Below are positions 10,609 through 20,640 of a stretch of DNA of 64,000 nt, piece after piece. A program made the position numbers and the translations under genes. Each line of letters starts with the position of its first letter. Position 1 is the stretch's first letter. The notes under the pieces were generated by a model that searched no databases, was not told the origin of the DNA, and saw nothing but the letters and a program-made list of their open reading frames with translations. The stretch comes from Pogona vitticeps. Lineage: Eukaryota > Chordata > Lepidosauria > Squamata > Agamidae. The stretch covers positions 21,137,764-21,201,763 of the forward strand of contig NC_135789.1 of NCBI RefSeq assembly GCF_051106095.1, in the 5' to 3' direction.

Positions 10609-11152
10609 TGTTACATAACAGCACTGATGTTACCTGTCTGTCATGGGTTTGGAGGGAAAGTTCCATCCTATGGGGAGTGGAAGGCGGGACATCAGGAGGA
10701 GGGGCTGTACTGTATAAATATGTGATGCCTGTGTGGTGAAGAGGAGATGCTGAGACAGACACTGTGAGACACTGGGTGGTGACGAAGCAGCAGCTGGGGA
10801 AGAAGAAGCTGTTGTGGGAGTCTGGGTGTCTGACAGGGTACTACTGTGTGTCAGAGTACCAGCCTGAAAGGTTCAGGGGTCTGTTGGTTAGCCAGAACTG
10901 ATGGGTTCAGGGTCTGTGCTTTAAGTTAAAGGTTCTAGGTGAACCAAACTGTATGCTTGTGTGTGTGAGAATAAGCCACGTTACTTTATTTTATTCACCT
11001 GATTGTTTTATTTACCCTGTTTGTATTTAAAATAAACCTTATTCTTTTAGTGTTTAAAAATCCATCCCTGGTCTGTGTGACTTATTATAGGGAATGGTTG
11101 GTGGCAGCTTAGTAACTGTGTGATAGATCCCAGTAGGTCTGGGTTTGTCACA
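10609..11152 (+). repeat. 5' LTR of LTR element 2
   Basis: It runs from TGTTACATAACAG to TTTGTCACA and is 544 bp, the same length as its partner. It has a TATAAATA box near 10711 and an AATAAA signal near 11032. A TGGTGTC primer-type motif follows closely. Confidence 0.92.
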
Positions 11153-11590
11153 TTGATTGGTGTCCAGCGTGTGGGATACGACTGGTCCAGTTGTCCAGCG
11201 GTCCAGCAAAGCCTTGGCAGGTGTGCCCAGAGCAAAGGGGGTCTAGTCAGGGACAGTCTGAGGCGCGTAGGTAATCTTCTAGGTGTACCTCACGGGGAGG
11301 TGCGCTAGTAGAAGAACGTGCCAACTGGGGAGACTTAGATTAAGGTGCTCTGAGGCAGCCTAGTTTTGGCGGGAAAACGCTGAGGCAAAACTGCGTAGCA
11401 ACAGCGAGCTAGCTTGCCAGCTGAGAGGCCCAGCAGAGGGGGGTAGGCTCTGACTCGATACTGTTGCAATTTAAGTGCTGAAGAACAGCAGCAATCTCTA
11501 GGGAGAGCTGGTTCTGAGGCAAGAAGGAAAAAAAGTGGTCGTTTTATTTTGAGGCTTGACTTTTTAAAGCAGCCTGTTCTGAGGGGGGGT

Positions 11591-14500
11591 ATGCCCTTGA
11601 CTCGAAGCCAAGTAGCAGACATGAGTGAAGTGAAAGACCCCCAGATTGACCAAGGTTCTGAGGATGAATTTGGCTCAGTGCAAGGTGACAGCACAGGAGA
11701 GCAGAACCCAGAACTTAGAAAATTGATCCTAGCCCAACAGCATGAACTGAGGGTGAGGGAAATGGAGGAAAGATTAGAGAGAGAGAAAATGGCATTTGAA
11801 TTAGAGCGAGAGAGAGAGAGAATGGAGAGAGAAGAAAGAATGGAGAGAGAGAAGATGGCGTTTGAATTAAGAAAACTGGAACTGATGAACCAGAACAATA
11901 ATAATAATAGGGATTCTGAGGGAGGCCAACTGTCTAAGGCTGACCTGAAGAAATTCCCTGTGTACCACAAGGGAGATTGTCCTGAGGTGTTCTTTTCCTT
12001 AGTGGAAAGAGCGTTTGTGGACTTCTCAGTGAGGGAAACTGAGAAGATGACCATCATGCGTTCTTTAATCAGTGGTAGCCTGGCTGAGGTTTATGCCGAG
12101 ATGCCTGAGGAACGGATGAAAGATTTTGCAGAGTTTAAAAAACTGGTGTTCGCAAGACATGGGATAAATGCAGAGCAGCTGAGACAAAGGTTCAGGTCCC
12201 TCACCAAGAAGCCAGAACAGACTTTTACCCAAGTGGGGGCCCAATTGGTGAGGCTGCTTGAGAAATGGCTGTCGCAGGAGGGAACAGAGACCTATGAACA
12301 GCTTAAAGACTTGATAGCCCTGGAACAGTTCTATTCAGTCCTGCATGGGGAATTGAAATTCCAGGTGAGGGAAAGGAAACCGAAATCTGTGGCAGCAGCC
12401 GCAGAGATCGCGGATTTTATCTCCCAAATAAGAAAGCCCTTGGGTGAGGGGAAATCTGTAGGTAAACCCAAAGAAACCTACAGCAAGTACTCTCAGGGAC
12501 CAGGGAAAAGCCAGCAAGGGGGAGGGGCCCATGGTGAAGGGAAGCCCTCAGGCATGAAACCAAGCCCTCAGAATTTGGAGGGAAAACCCAAACAAGAGGA
12601 GAGAGAATCAAAATACACCAGAAAATGCTATTTCTGTCAGGGAAAGGGTCATCTGATCTCAGAGTGTGAGAAATTGAAGCAGCTAAAAGGAATGGTGCCT
12701 CAGAATTCTAGTGGGACCAAGCCAAAAGCTGTGTTCTGTGTCCAGAAAGAGCAAGGCTCAGTGTCACAGAGGGAGCCTGTTGCCATAGCTACTCAGTCTG
12801 GAACAGCTACCTCTGCTGATCAGGCTGAGGAAAATGGTCCTCTGGTGGAGGTAAAGCGCTGCTTGCTGATAAAAACAGATTCTCAGTTGTTTGAGACAGC
12901 AGGGGTGGACGTAGGAATACTTGACCGTCAGTATAGGGGGCTGCGGGACACTTGTTCCCAAGTAACCCTATGCCATCCAGATATCATCCCTAGGGAGTTT
13001 ATAATCCCAAATGAGAGCATGAAGGTGGCAGGGATTGAGGGGCAGATAATCTCTCTGCCAGTAGCTGAGGTACCTGTCAACTTTCAAGGCTGGAGGGGAG
13101 CTTGGCGCCTAGCAATTTCATCGACTCTGCCAGCAGCCGTGCTCGTGGGAAATGACCTGGCTGAACATGTGAAACGGGTGCTAGTGATTACACGCTCACA
13201 AGCCACCACAGGGACAGTTCAGGGGGGTAATGATGAGCCAGAGACGGAAGCAGAGGGGAGTTCAGAAGCTGTGGTGGAAACCTTAACCACAGACAGCAGA
13301 TTTGGACAGGAGCAGAAGGCAGACGCCACTCTCCAAAAGTGTTTTGAACAGGTGACTGACGCCCAGCTAGCACCTGAAACCCCAGTGAGATTTCTGGAGA
13401 AAAAGGGGATTCTGTATAGAGAGACCCTGAGGAATATCTCAAAAGGGGGAGATGGGATCAGGAGTCAGCTAGTGGTACCTGAAAAGTATCGCCCCATGAT
13501 CTTACAAAGGGGTCACTCTGACATGTTTGCTGCACACTTAGGAGTGAACAAAACACAGCAGAGAATCACACAGAATTTCTACTGGCCTGACATAGGGAAG
13601 CAGATCAGGGAGTTCTGTAAACAATGTGATGTGTGTCAAAGGCAGGGGAATAACCGCGACAGGACCAAAGCAAAGTTGTGCCCTTTGCCTGTGATTGACA
13701 CTCCGTTCAAATGCATAGGGGTGGATATTGTGGGACCTTTGCCCAAGGCCACAAAGAGGGGGAACAGGTTCATCCTAACAATTGTGGACCATGCCACAAG
13801 GTATCCTGAAGCCATACCCTTGACTAATATTGAAACTAACACAGTGGCAGATGCTTTGGTGGGGTACATGTCCAGGATGGGATTTGCCTCAGAGATAATC
13901 ACAGATTTGGGCACATCGTTCACGTCAAAGCTCATGAAACGCTTATGGCAAATCTGTGGAATTAAGCTCAGGGAAGCCACTGCCTATCATCCTGAAAGTG
14001 ATGGGGTAACTGAGAAGTTCAATGGGACTCTAATGCGCATGATTAGGGCTTTCTTGGCAGAGAATCCAAACAATTGGGACCAGAAGCTGCAATCCCTTTT
14101 GGTTGCTTATCGATCAGTGCCACAAGCCAGTACCGGGTTCAGTCCATTTGAACTTTTATTTGGGAAAGGGGTGAAGGGGCCCCTTGATTTGATCGAGCAG
14201 GGTTGGGGGCAGATCGCCCAGGGTGACCCACAAGACGTTGTGACTTACATAGACACCTTGATGAATGACCTAAGGAGAAACCTAGAGCTAGCAGCAGAGA
14301 CCCTGCCAGCTCAAAAGGTCAGAAAGAAAGCTTGGGATGACCAGGAAGGCAGGGAGAGGCGCTTTAACCCAGGGGAGGAAGTGCTTTGGCCTAGGCTCTG
14401 CAGAGAGAGCAAACTGCAGCTGGGTAGCCCAGAAATAAAATACTTGGGTCACATGGTAGGGGGAGGAATGATAAAACCCCTGGAGGCCAAAATAGAAGCT

Positions 14501-15115
14501 GTTCGTGATTGGCCTAGACCCAACACCAAGAAAAAGGTCAAATCATTTCTTGGGTTGGTGGGCTACTACAGAAAGTTCATCCCGAGGTTTAGCGAGATTG
14601 CGGCTCCGCTGACCGATCTGACGAGGAAGACGGCTGATGACCGCATCCCGTGGACCAGCGACTGTGAGGCGGCGTTCCAGAGGTTGAAGGAGGCGTTAAT
14701 CAACTATCCTGTCCTGCGTGCTCCAGACTTCGACCGGGAGTTTATCATCTACACCGATGCGTCTAACAGCGGGGTAGGAGCAGTTCTGTGCCAAGAGGAT
14801 GAGAATGGTGACCAGCATCCAGTGTCCTACCTGAGTAGGAAACTTCAAAAAGGTGAGAGACATTTGGCAACCGTGGAGAAGGAGTGTTTGGCCATAGTCT
14901 ACGCGATCCAGAAGGCCAAGCCTTACATCTGGGGAAGACATTTTATTCTGTGTACTGACCATTCACCATTGCAATGGTTAAAGACGATGAAAACCCACAA
15001 TAGCAAACTTATGAGGTGGGCTTTGAACTTACAGGACTATGACTTTGAAGTGAAGGTGGTCAGAGGGTCAGTGAACTGTGTTGCTGACGCCTTATCAAGA
15101 AGACCTGAAGACTGA
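11591..15115 (+). CDS. Gag-Pol polyprotein of LTR element 2
   Basis: The start at 11591 is chosen because it matches the start of the element 1 frame. Visible parts in order are: Gag-like region with a variable charged ER-rich stretch, CCHC knuckle near residue 345, an integrase zinc-binding segment (H..H and CKQCDVC) near residues 640-690, an integrase core with D near 711, D near 771 and E near 807, and RNase H near residue 1054. Integrase lies before RNase H, as in Gmr1 elements. The reading frame is open but the product looks incomplete for the family. Confidence 0.88.
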   Translation: MPLTRSQVADMSEVKDPQIDQGSEDEFGSVQGDSTGEQNPELRKLILAQQHELRVREMEERLEREKMAFELERERERMEREERMEREKMAFELRKLELMNQNNNNNRDSEGGQLSKADLKKFPVYHKGDCPEVFFSLVERAFVDFSVRETEKMTIMRSLISGSLAEVYAEMPEERMKDFAEFKKLVFARHGINAEQLRQRFRSLTKKPEQTFTQVGAQLVRLLEKWLSQEGTETYEQLKDLIALEQFYSVLHGELKFQVRERKPKSVAAAAEIADFISQIRKPLGEGKSVGKPKETYSKYSQGPGKSQQGGGAHGEGKPSGMKPSPQNLEGKPKQEERESKYTRKCYFCQGKGHLISECEKLKQLKGMVPQNSSGTKPKAVFCVQKEQGSVSQREPVAIATQSGTATSADQAEENGPLVEVKRCLLIKTDSQLFETAGVDVGILDRQYRGLRDTCSQVTLCHPDIIPREFIIPNESMKVAGIEGQIISLPVAEVPVNFQGWRGAWRLAISSTLPAAVLVGNDLAEHVKRVLVITRSQATTGTVQGGNDEPETEAEGSSEAVVETLTTDSRFGQEQKADATLQKCFEQVTDAQLAPETPVRFLEKKGILYRETLRNISKGGDGIRSQLVVPEKYRPMILQRGHSDMFAAHLGVNKTQQRITQNFYWPDIGKQIREFCKQCDVCQRQGNNRDRTKAKLCPLPVIDTPFKCIGVDIVGPLPKATKRGNRFILTIVDHATRYPEAIPLTNIETNTVADALVGYMSRMGFASEIITDLGTSFTSKLMKRLWQICGIKLREATAYHPESDGVTEKFNGTLMRMIRAFLAENPNNWDQKLQSLLVAYRSVPQASTGFSPFELLFGKGVKGPLDLIEQGWGQIAQGDPQDVVTYIDTLMNDLRRNLELAAETLPAQKVRKKAWDDQEGRERRFNPGEEVLWPRLCRESKLQLGSPEIKYLGHMVGGGMIKPLEAKIEAVRDWPRPNTKKKVKSFLGLVGYYRKFIPRFSEIAAPLTDLTRKTADDRIPWTSDCEAAFQRLKEALINYPVLRAPDFDREFIIYTDASNSGVGAVLCQEDENGDQHPVSYLSRKLQKGERHLATVEKECLAIVYAIQKAKPYIWGRHFILCTDHSPLQWLKTMKTHNSKLMRWALNLQDYDFEVKVVRGSVNCVADALSRRPED

Positions 15116-15389
15116 AGACGGCGAAAGAACATGGACTATATGTATATAATGAAAACAAAAAGTTAAAATGTACCTGGTTTTGAATTTGGTTGGTATTAAT
15201 AAAGGTAAATTGATGTACTGTATATGGTAAAATGTTTAAATGCATATTTGCTATGGTTAACTTGGAGTGTAAGTATATGTAAGTATTATATGGTATGTAT
15301 AAATGTTGTTGTGTATTTTATACAGGTTGTTTTTTGGTGAAAAGCACTTTTAGCTTTCCCCCTACAAAACAACTTTTAAAGAGGGGAGG

Positions 15390-15933
15390 TGTTACATAAC
15401 AGCACTGATGTTACCTGTCTGTCATGGGTTTGGAGGGAAAGTTCCATCCTATGGGGAGTGGAAGGCGGGACATCAGGAGGAGGGGCTGTACTGTATAAAT
15501 ATGTGATGCCTGTGTGGTGAAGAGGAGATGCTGAGACAGACACTGTGAGACACTGGGTGGTGACGAAGCAGCAGCTGGGGAAGAAGAAGCTGTTGTGGGA
15601 GTCTGGGTGTCTGACAGGGTACTACTGTGTGTCAGAGTACCAGCCTGAAAGGTTCAGGGGTCTGTTGGTTAGCCAGAACTGATGGGTTCAGGGTCTGTGC
15701 TTTAAGTTAAAGGTTCTAGGTGAACCAAACTGTATGCTTGTGTGTGTGAGAATAAGCCACGTTACTTTATTTTATTCACCTGATTGTTTTATTTACCCTG
15801 TTTGTATTTAAAATAAACCTTATTCTTTTAGTGTTTAAAAATCCATCCCTGGTCTGTGTGACTTATTATAGGGAATGGTTGGTGGCAGCTTAGTAACTGT
15901 GTGATAGATCCCAGTAGGTCTGGGTTTGTCACA
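15390..15933 (+). repeat. 3' LTR of LTR element 2
   Basis: Preceded by the purine tract AAAGAGGGGAGG and followed by the target duplication CCTTC at 15934-15938. By eye it is identical to the 5' LTR. Confidence 0.92.
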
Positions 15934-16255
15934 CCTTCATTAATCCTCACTTTCTGCCATCAGGGTGGTATTGTTTGCAAATCTGAGGTTTTTGATATTT
16001 CTTCTGGAAATCTTAATTTCGGCTTGGGATTTATCCAGTCCAGCCTTTCGTATGATGTAGTCTGCGTATAAGTTAAATAAGCAGGGGGACAATATACAGC
16101 CTTGTTCTACTCCTTTTCCAATTTTGAATCAATCAGTTGTTCCATATCCAGTTCTAACTGTTGCTTCCTGACAAAACTCTATTAGCCTTTGCCCTGCTTC
16201 ATTTTGAACTCCAAAGCCAAACGTACCTCATGTTCCTTTTATCTCTTGACTCGCT
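15934..16255 (-). mobile_element. RTE-BovB LINE, continuation right of LTR element 2
   Basis: The antisense reverse-transcriptase region resumes (CATTAATCCTCACTTTCTGC) and at about 16171 jumps to a distant part of BovB (CTATTAGCCTTTGCCCTGC), showing an internal deletion. It ends at CTCTTGACTC, where array DNA begins. The copy at 26190-26265 ends at the same point. Confidence 0.8.
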
Positions 16256-16295
16256 ATGGTATCTCCCCCCACCCCACTTCTCCACATTTCTGCAG

Positions 16296-16387
16296 GGTGA
16301 ATGCGCCAGTGCACAAAAGGAAAGCCAACAGGTCCCTGGTGGCTCCATCCATCTTCGCCTCGAGCCAGGCTCCATCGGCTCCTCCAG
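16296..16387 (+). CDS. Founder gene, exon 2 (module A, copy 1)
   Basis: The acceptor TTTCTGCAG is preceded by a C-rich tract. The exon is 92 bp: one base, 30 codons, one base, then GTGGGG. It encodes VNAPVHKRKANRSLVAPS and ends QAPSAPP, with a basic KRK cluster that could act as a nuclear localisation signal (inference). Twelve copies of this module occur on the plus strand to 53.98 kb. The one-base overhangs fit exon 1 (phase 2) and exon 3 (phase 1). The donor is weak but identical in nearly all copies. Confidence 0.6.
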
Positions 16388-16943
16388 GTGGGGCCTTGGG
16401 CAGGGGGGCCAGGAGTCGGGGGTGGTCTCCCTCCACCCGGTCCGTGGGGTGGATGGGTAGCCACCGCCCTTTGGGGGGGCGTCTGAGAAGGTGGAGGCAG
16501 TGGGTCTCCCGGCGGGTGCATCCTCGGGCCCTGCCTCGGTGGGTTCCTTGCCCAGCCAGGATGGGTGCCCGGGGAGGCTCTGGACTCCCAGCCCCATTGG
16601 TCCAGAAGGGAGGGCTGTGGGGCGCCCTAGAGGCTTGGCCAGGGAGCTTCCCTGCCTTTGGCAGTCCCACGGGTGAGGGTGGAGGGGGCACGGATGTGTG
16701 TCGGTTTCCCCAGTGGAAATGGGCCAAGTGGGGCCCCGCACCCCAGGCTGGCAAACCCCACACTCATTGTGCCCCCTCTTGATCCAAGGTCCCAGGGATC
16801 CTAGAATGGGGGGGTAGAATTTGCCACCAAGGGATCCCTTGGGCTCAACCCGTCACGATAGGGCTGTTAGTTAGTTCATTGGTTACTTATCTAGTCATTG
16901 TGTTCTGGTCGAACTTGGACTCTTCTTTCTGTCCCCAATGCAG
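16388..16943 (+). other. Intron with conserved segment D
   Basis: Within this intron a segment ending at 16672 (GGCAGTCCCACGG, then GTGAGG) is conserved in other units: ends at 26677, 37943, 45279, 51677 and 54247. The strong donor-like end is kept in most copies, so D may be an alternative exon; its acceptor is poor and no reading frame is clearly favoured. The rest holds a conserved GGCTGGCAAACCCCACACTC stretch. Confidence 0.4.
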
Positions 16944-17050
16944 AAGAGCCGATGGAATGGAGCCCGTCGGGAACAGCGGATGAGGAACCGATGGATTGGG
17001 CTCCTTCCTCCTATGCGGAGGAGGAGCCCATGGACTGGACCGCTTCATAA
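16944..17050 (+). CDS. Founder gene, exon 3 (module B, copy 1, stop exon)
   Basis: The acceptor CCCCAATGCAG follows a pyrimidine tract (CTTCTTTCTGTCCCC). The exon supplies two bases and 35 codons including TAA at 17048. It encodes three acidic tryptophan repeats: EEPMEWSPS, DEEPMDWAPS and EEEPMDWTAS. Five bases after the stop lies a conserved donor-like CAGGTGAGG, suggesting either a 3' UTR intron or an ancestral longer exon. Copies of the exon share the repeat and usually the TAA. No family is recognised; a short linear binding motif is a plausible role (inference). Confidence 0.6.
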
Positions 17051-17079
17051 CTCAGGTGAGGAAGGGGAAGGGGTCGGCT

Positions 17080-17378
17080 AGATGAGAGACAGACAGGCAG
17101 GCAGGCAGGCAGGCAGGCAGACAGACAGATAGGTAGGGTGAAAAATTCGGGATGTCCATATTTTAGGAGAGTTTTTCTCTCCCCCTCCCCTGCCTGGAAG
17201 AGGAAGGGGTTTTAGGGTGTGTGGAGGCGATGCCAGCTCAAGAGCGCCGCAGATGATTCTGGTGCGCATCACTTCCCGCCATTTCATGAAAAAAGCTTAG
17301 GTGATGGACAGGTGAGATTTTAAAAAGGAATTAATCCCATAATACGAAAGCTGAAAGGCTTGCTGATCATAATGCATG

Positions 17379-17412
<34 letters not shown>
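17080..17412. repeat. Microsatellites (GGCA/GACA)n and (GA)n
   Basis: About 17088-17128 is a GACA/GGCA tetranucleotide run and about 17381-17412 is a GA run. A GACA run follows module B at 27.08 kb too, supporting segmental duplication. No gene is seen up to 17800. Confidence 0.85.
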
Positions 17413-17416
<4 letters not shown>

Positions 17417-17800
17417 CCAGGAAAGAGAGAAAGGCCCTTTGTGCGCTCCCTGACAAGGGCTGTTTGGGGCGCTGGTTTCATGTGTTCCTTTCTATATCCG
17501 CTCCAGAGTGTTGCGGGGTTTAAAATTATGGACCTCCCTGAAATACAGGTCAAATATAAAACGAATGAAAATGTGGAGACCATGGGGCTGTTTTTGACCA
17601 GAGGTGGGCTCCTCCGATCGCCTTCTCTTGGCCCTCGGCTAGATCTTCTTGTGCCCACCTGGGGGGGGGGGCATAAAATCATACTCACGCAAGCCTTACG
17701 TGGATCGAACCACGGACTGAGTTCCTCGTCTGGCGCTCAAGGTGCCACGTCGAGCTGTGGCAGGAGCCCAGTGTCTCCTGGTGAAGGTGCCACAGAATCT

Positions 17801-18086
17801 ACCCTGTTTCCCCAAAAATAAGACAGGGTCTTATATTATTATTTTGCTCCAAAAATGCAGTAGGGCTTATTTTCAGGGGATGTTTTATTTTTTTTTCATG
17901 TACAACCATCTACATGGATTCAAATGCAGTCCTGTCATCTTCTCCTACTTGCTTCATAAGGATGATGGGTGGGCTTTCACTTAACTAGGGCTTATTTTTG
18001 GGGTAGGGCTTATATTACGAGCATCCTGAAAAATCATAATAGGGCTTATTTTCAGGTTAGGTCTTATTTTGAGGGAAACAGGGTAC
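17801..18086 (+). mobile_element. MITE, complete, Tc1/mariner-like
   Basis: It starts TACCCTGTTTCCCCAAAAATAAGAC and ends with the inverted counterpart GAGGGAAACAGGGTA, so it has terminal inverted repeats and a TA on each side. It has no coding capacity. Related copies are at 3233-3445 and 61867-62145. Superfamily is inferred from the TA duplication. Confidence 0.75.
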
Positions 18087-18230
18087 TCCTGCTCACTTTG
18101 CCTGCCAATTAAATCTTGACCCTGCCACATGCCCCCCTGCCTTGAGGTTATTACAGGAAGGGGGGGTAATCAATCTTTTTTCCAATTTTTATTCCAATAA
18201 TCAACACTAAGGTTTTCTTTCTGTTTCCAG

Positions 18231-18494
18231 CAGCAGCAGCAGCACCAGCAGCAGGAGGGGGCGCAGCGGCGGCGGTGCTCCTTGCTGGGTTTTACAGTCC
18301 TACCCCACCCAGCCGGGAGGGAAGGAGTGCTCGCCCGCAGGGGAGAAGGGAAAGGGAAAAGGAAGCTGCCTGCCAACCCATCCCTGGGCCTCCCTGCCGT
18401 CAGCGGCCATCTTCCAGACGCACCGATGAAAACCCCACCACACTCATGTTCCACGCCTTATTTGTTTATAAGGACAGCCTTCAAATGCTGTTCC
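18231..18494 (+). other. CAG-repeat exon candidate fused to LOX fragment
   Basis: A very good acceptor (GGTTTTCTTTCTGTTTCCAG) ends at 18230. The following frame is open: it starts [15 protein letters not shown], continues through a basic low-complexity stretch, and stays in frame with the lysyl-oxidase fragment to its donor at 18628 (398 bp, phase 2 at the end). I recognise no homolog for this first part. It may be a fortuitous junction. Confidence 0.35.
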
Positions 18495-18628
18495 GCATAC
18501 AGGGGTGATGTCAGGGACTATGATATCAGAGTGCTTCTGAGATTCCCTCAGAGACTGAAAAATCAAGGCACATCTGACTTCTTACCAAGCCGAACACGAT
18601 ATTCATGGGAGTGGCACAGCCGTCATCA
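18495..18628 (+). pseudogene. LOX: Lysyl oxidase exon fragment
   Basis: The translation [20 protein letters not shown] then [20 protein letters not shown] matches the exon of LOX that ends at WEWHSCHQ, just before the copper-binding histidines. The exon ends at CATCA with GTGAGT, the same phase 2 boundary as in LOX, so this is a genomic exon copy, not a processed one. The native acceptor side is not preserved. The normally conserved Cys of WEWHSCHQ is Arg here, consistent with decay. No other LOX exon is seen in the window. Confidence 0.85.
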
Positions 18629-18837
18629 GTGAGTGAAGGGCTCAGCATGGTACTTTCCAATTATGCTCATTTCCTACTTGTTTGTTTTCATGGGGCTCCC
18701 CCATTCCTGCGACTGTTTGGAGAGAGAACAAAAGCAGAATCTTAACCCCATCTACTCAGAATTTGGACAAGCAGCAGCCGCCTTTCCTGCTGAAGTGAGA
18801 TTTTTTTTTAAAAAAAATCTTGCCTGAAGGATACAAA

Positions 18838-19075
18838 ACAATTTATTTATATCCAGCCGGTTATTCCCTCCTGCCTCTGAATTCAAAGTCGTATCCTTGG
18901 CTTTCCTCCCCATGTTTTATCCTCAGGAGAATTCTGTGTCAGGAGTTAGACTGAAAGAGAGCGATGGGCCCAAGGTCATCCAATGGACTTCATGGACAAG
19001 TGGACATTTGAACCCGGGCCCTCTGAGCTGTCCTGCTCCCACAGTCCAACCATTAAGCTATGCTGGCATGTTGGA
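18838..19075 (-). mobile_element. MIR/CORE-like sauropsid SINE, antisense
   Basis: The segment runs from TTTATTTATATCCAGCC through GGGCCCAAGGTCATCC and GAACCCGGGCCCTC to CATTAAGCTATGCTGG. This is the antisense form of a common sauropsid tRNA-derived repeat with an ATTT tail. Partial relatives are at 24843-24960 and 49616-49730. Confidence 0.55.
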
Positions 19076-20354
19076 AATAACATGGAATATTTTTGTTGAG
19101 ATGTGACCGGAAAATATATTTTTTAAAATAATGCATACATTTAATAAAGATGACAAGTGTGGATAAGAGCTTGTAATTTTGATAGCAGGGCTCGAAGCTG
19201 AAGGGAAGTCTCTTGCCCTGAATGGTAGGGGTTTTTTTACACGTGTTCACTGCAGATAATCATAGAAGGAATATTGTGGGAAGGAGATGCAACATGGTCC
19301 TGTATCTAATGTCATATAACTCCTAAAGAAGAACAGAACGAAATTGTGTTCCCTTTTTAACTCCCTGTTACAGTTCTCAGTTTTGCCTCAAAAGCTGGCT
19401 TGAGTGGGTTTTCCAGTTCTTTGAAGCAGATTCTTAGGTACAGTGGTGTGATGAACTAGTTTATGAAAGTTAAATAGTGATTTACTTTATAGGTACAAAG
19501 TTAGTCTTGAAAAATCCTTTTGATTTCTGTGTGTGAGTTAGAGAGGTAAAATTCCCAAGGACAGTTTCTTTTGCAGTTTGCAAAAGCTCTGTGCAGCTCA
19601 AGGTGACCTTTATCTTGGAACCATGCAACTATCTTAGCTCAGAAGGAGCAAGGACATAACTCCTTATTTAAGACTCATGAAAATGAGAAGAGAAAGAATT
19701 CCAGCATGAGAGGAGAGGAGGTTTTCCAGCACGGAGAGAGTTAGAAGATGGACTTCAGAAGAACTTTATTTTTGGAAAGGACAGTAAGACTGACTTCTAC
19801 CTAATAGAATCTACAGTTTTGTTGAAAATGTAGTTTTACTAGAATTGGAGAGAAGGTCAGCCTTCCTCTAATTATAATAGTTAGTGGCTTGTTATTTTCG
19901 TTTTTTAATAGAGGAATTCTGTCTTTGGGTGATGGCTGGGGTTGGAAATAATTGGTTATGGAAATATGTCTTGTTTTACTTGCTTTAACAAATTTCTTTC
20001 TAATCTTTATATTTTTCTAATAAAATTATAAAAATGCTAAATGTCTGGAAGTTGGCTTCTTGGATAGACCATAAGCTACAATAGTTAATTGGCTTCTTTA
20101 GATTGATGTGCTCAATACGGCCACGTTTACTTATTGCTACCATTTGGGTCCTACATATTAAAGAGTACTAGGAAGATTAGATTCCCTAGAACTCCTGTAA
20201 GTGCCTTTGTTCTTTCTTAAATCGAGTCAGACTTGGGAGAAAGAGTGCTCAGCTGCCCTAGGGTAAAATTAATGAACCCGATTTTGCCTGTTAAAGGAGC
20301 TGATCATTCCAGACCCTCTCTGTCCGTGGTAAAGCAGTTTCTTAGGAAACTTGG
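19076..20354. other. Unassigned; possible old LTR-type remains
   Basis: AT-rich DNA. The motif TTGAAGCAGATTCTTAG near 19417 recurs at 39090, at the left edge of the 39.09-40.94 kb insertion. An AATAAAATT signal lies near 20020. About 20230-20350 reads weakly like a pol remnant. No gene is supported. Confidence 0.25.
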
Positions 20355-20640
20355 CTTTTACGATAAGTGGTGCTTCGCTTGTCGAGCGCCTCGTATAGCG
20401 ACGAATCCGCATAGCGATCCCTTTTCCGGGATCGCTAATGTGGAGGCATCGCGTCAGCCTCTATGGCCGAAACTCGCATAGCGAAGATCGGTAAGCATTT
20501 CGCTTACCGACCTTCGCTTTGCGACCCGCGGATCAGCTGTTCGGCGGGTCCAAAATGGCCGCCGGAACAGCCGAAATGGTGGCGCGCAGTGTTTTCGCGC
20601 CCTCCCCTCGCTTACCGAGGATGGGGGGGCATCCTGGGGC
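20355..20640. repeat. CpG-rich hairpin cluster
   Basis: CpG-dense DNA inside AT-rich surroundings. GCGAAGATCGGTAAGC (about 20475) pairs with GCTTACCGACCTTCGC after a 5-base loop, with one mismatch, and GATCCCTTTTCCGGGATC near 20416 is a second palindrome. Phrases such as ATAGCGA recur. It resembles the terminal region of a DNA transposon or MITE; family not recognised. Confidence 0.5.

Larger units (their letters stand above)
10609..15933 (+). mobile_element. Ty3/Gypsy LTR retrotransposon 2, nested in BovB
   Basis: It is 5325 bp with two 544-bp LTRs (10609-11152 and 15390-15933) that look identical, and it is flanked by the 5-bp duplication CCTTC. It is the same family as element 1 (high identity in leader and Gag-like region) but a distinct subfamily by LTR differences. 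The single long frame shows integrase before RNase H, again Gmr1-like. It looks internally incomplete (about one large break). Identical LTRs argue for a very recent insertion. Confidence 0.92.

Noticed and set aside
16199-16763. Overlapping minus-strand frames across module A and segment D
   Set aside because: GC-rich shadow frames repeated in every unit; no splice sites or start contexts on that strand.
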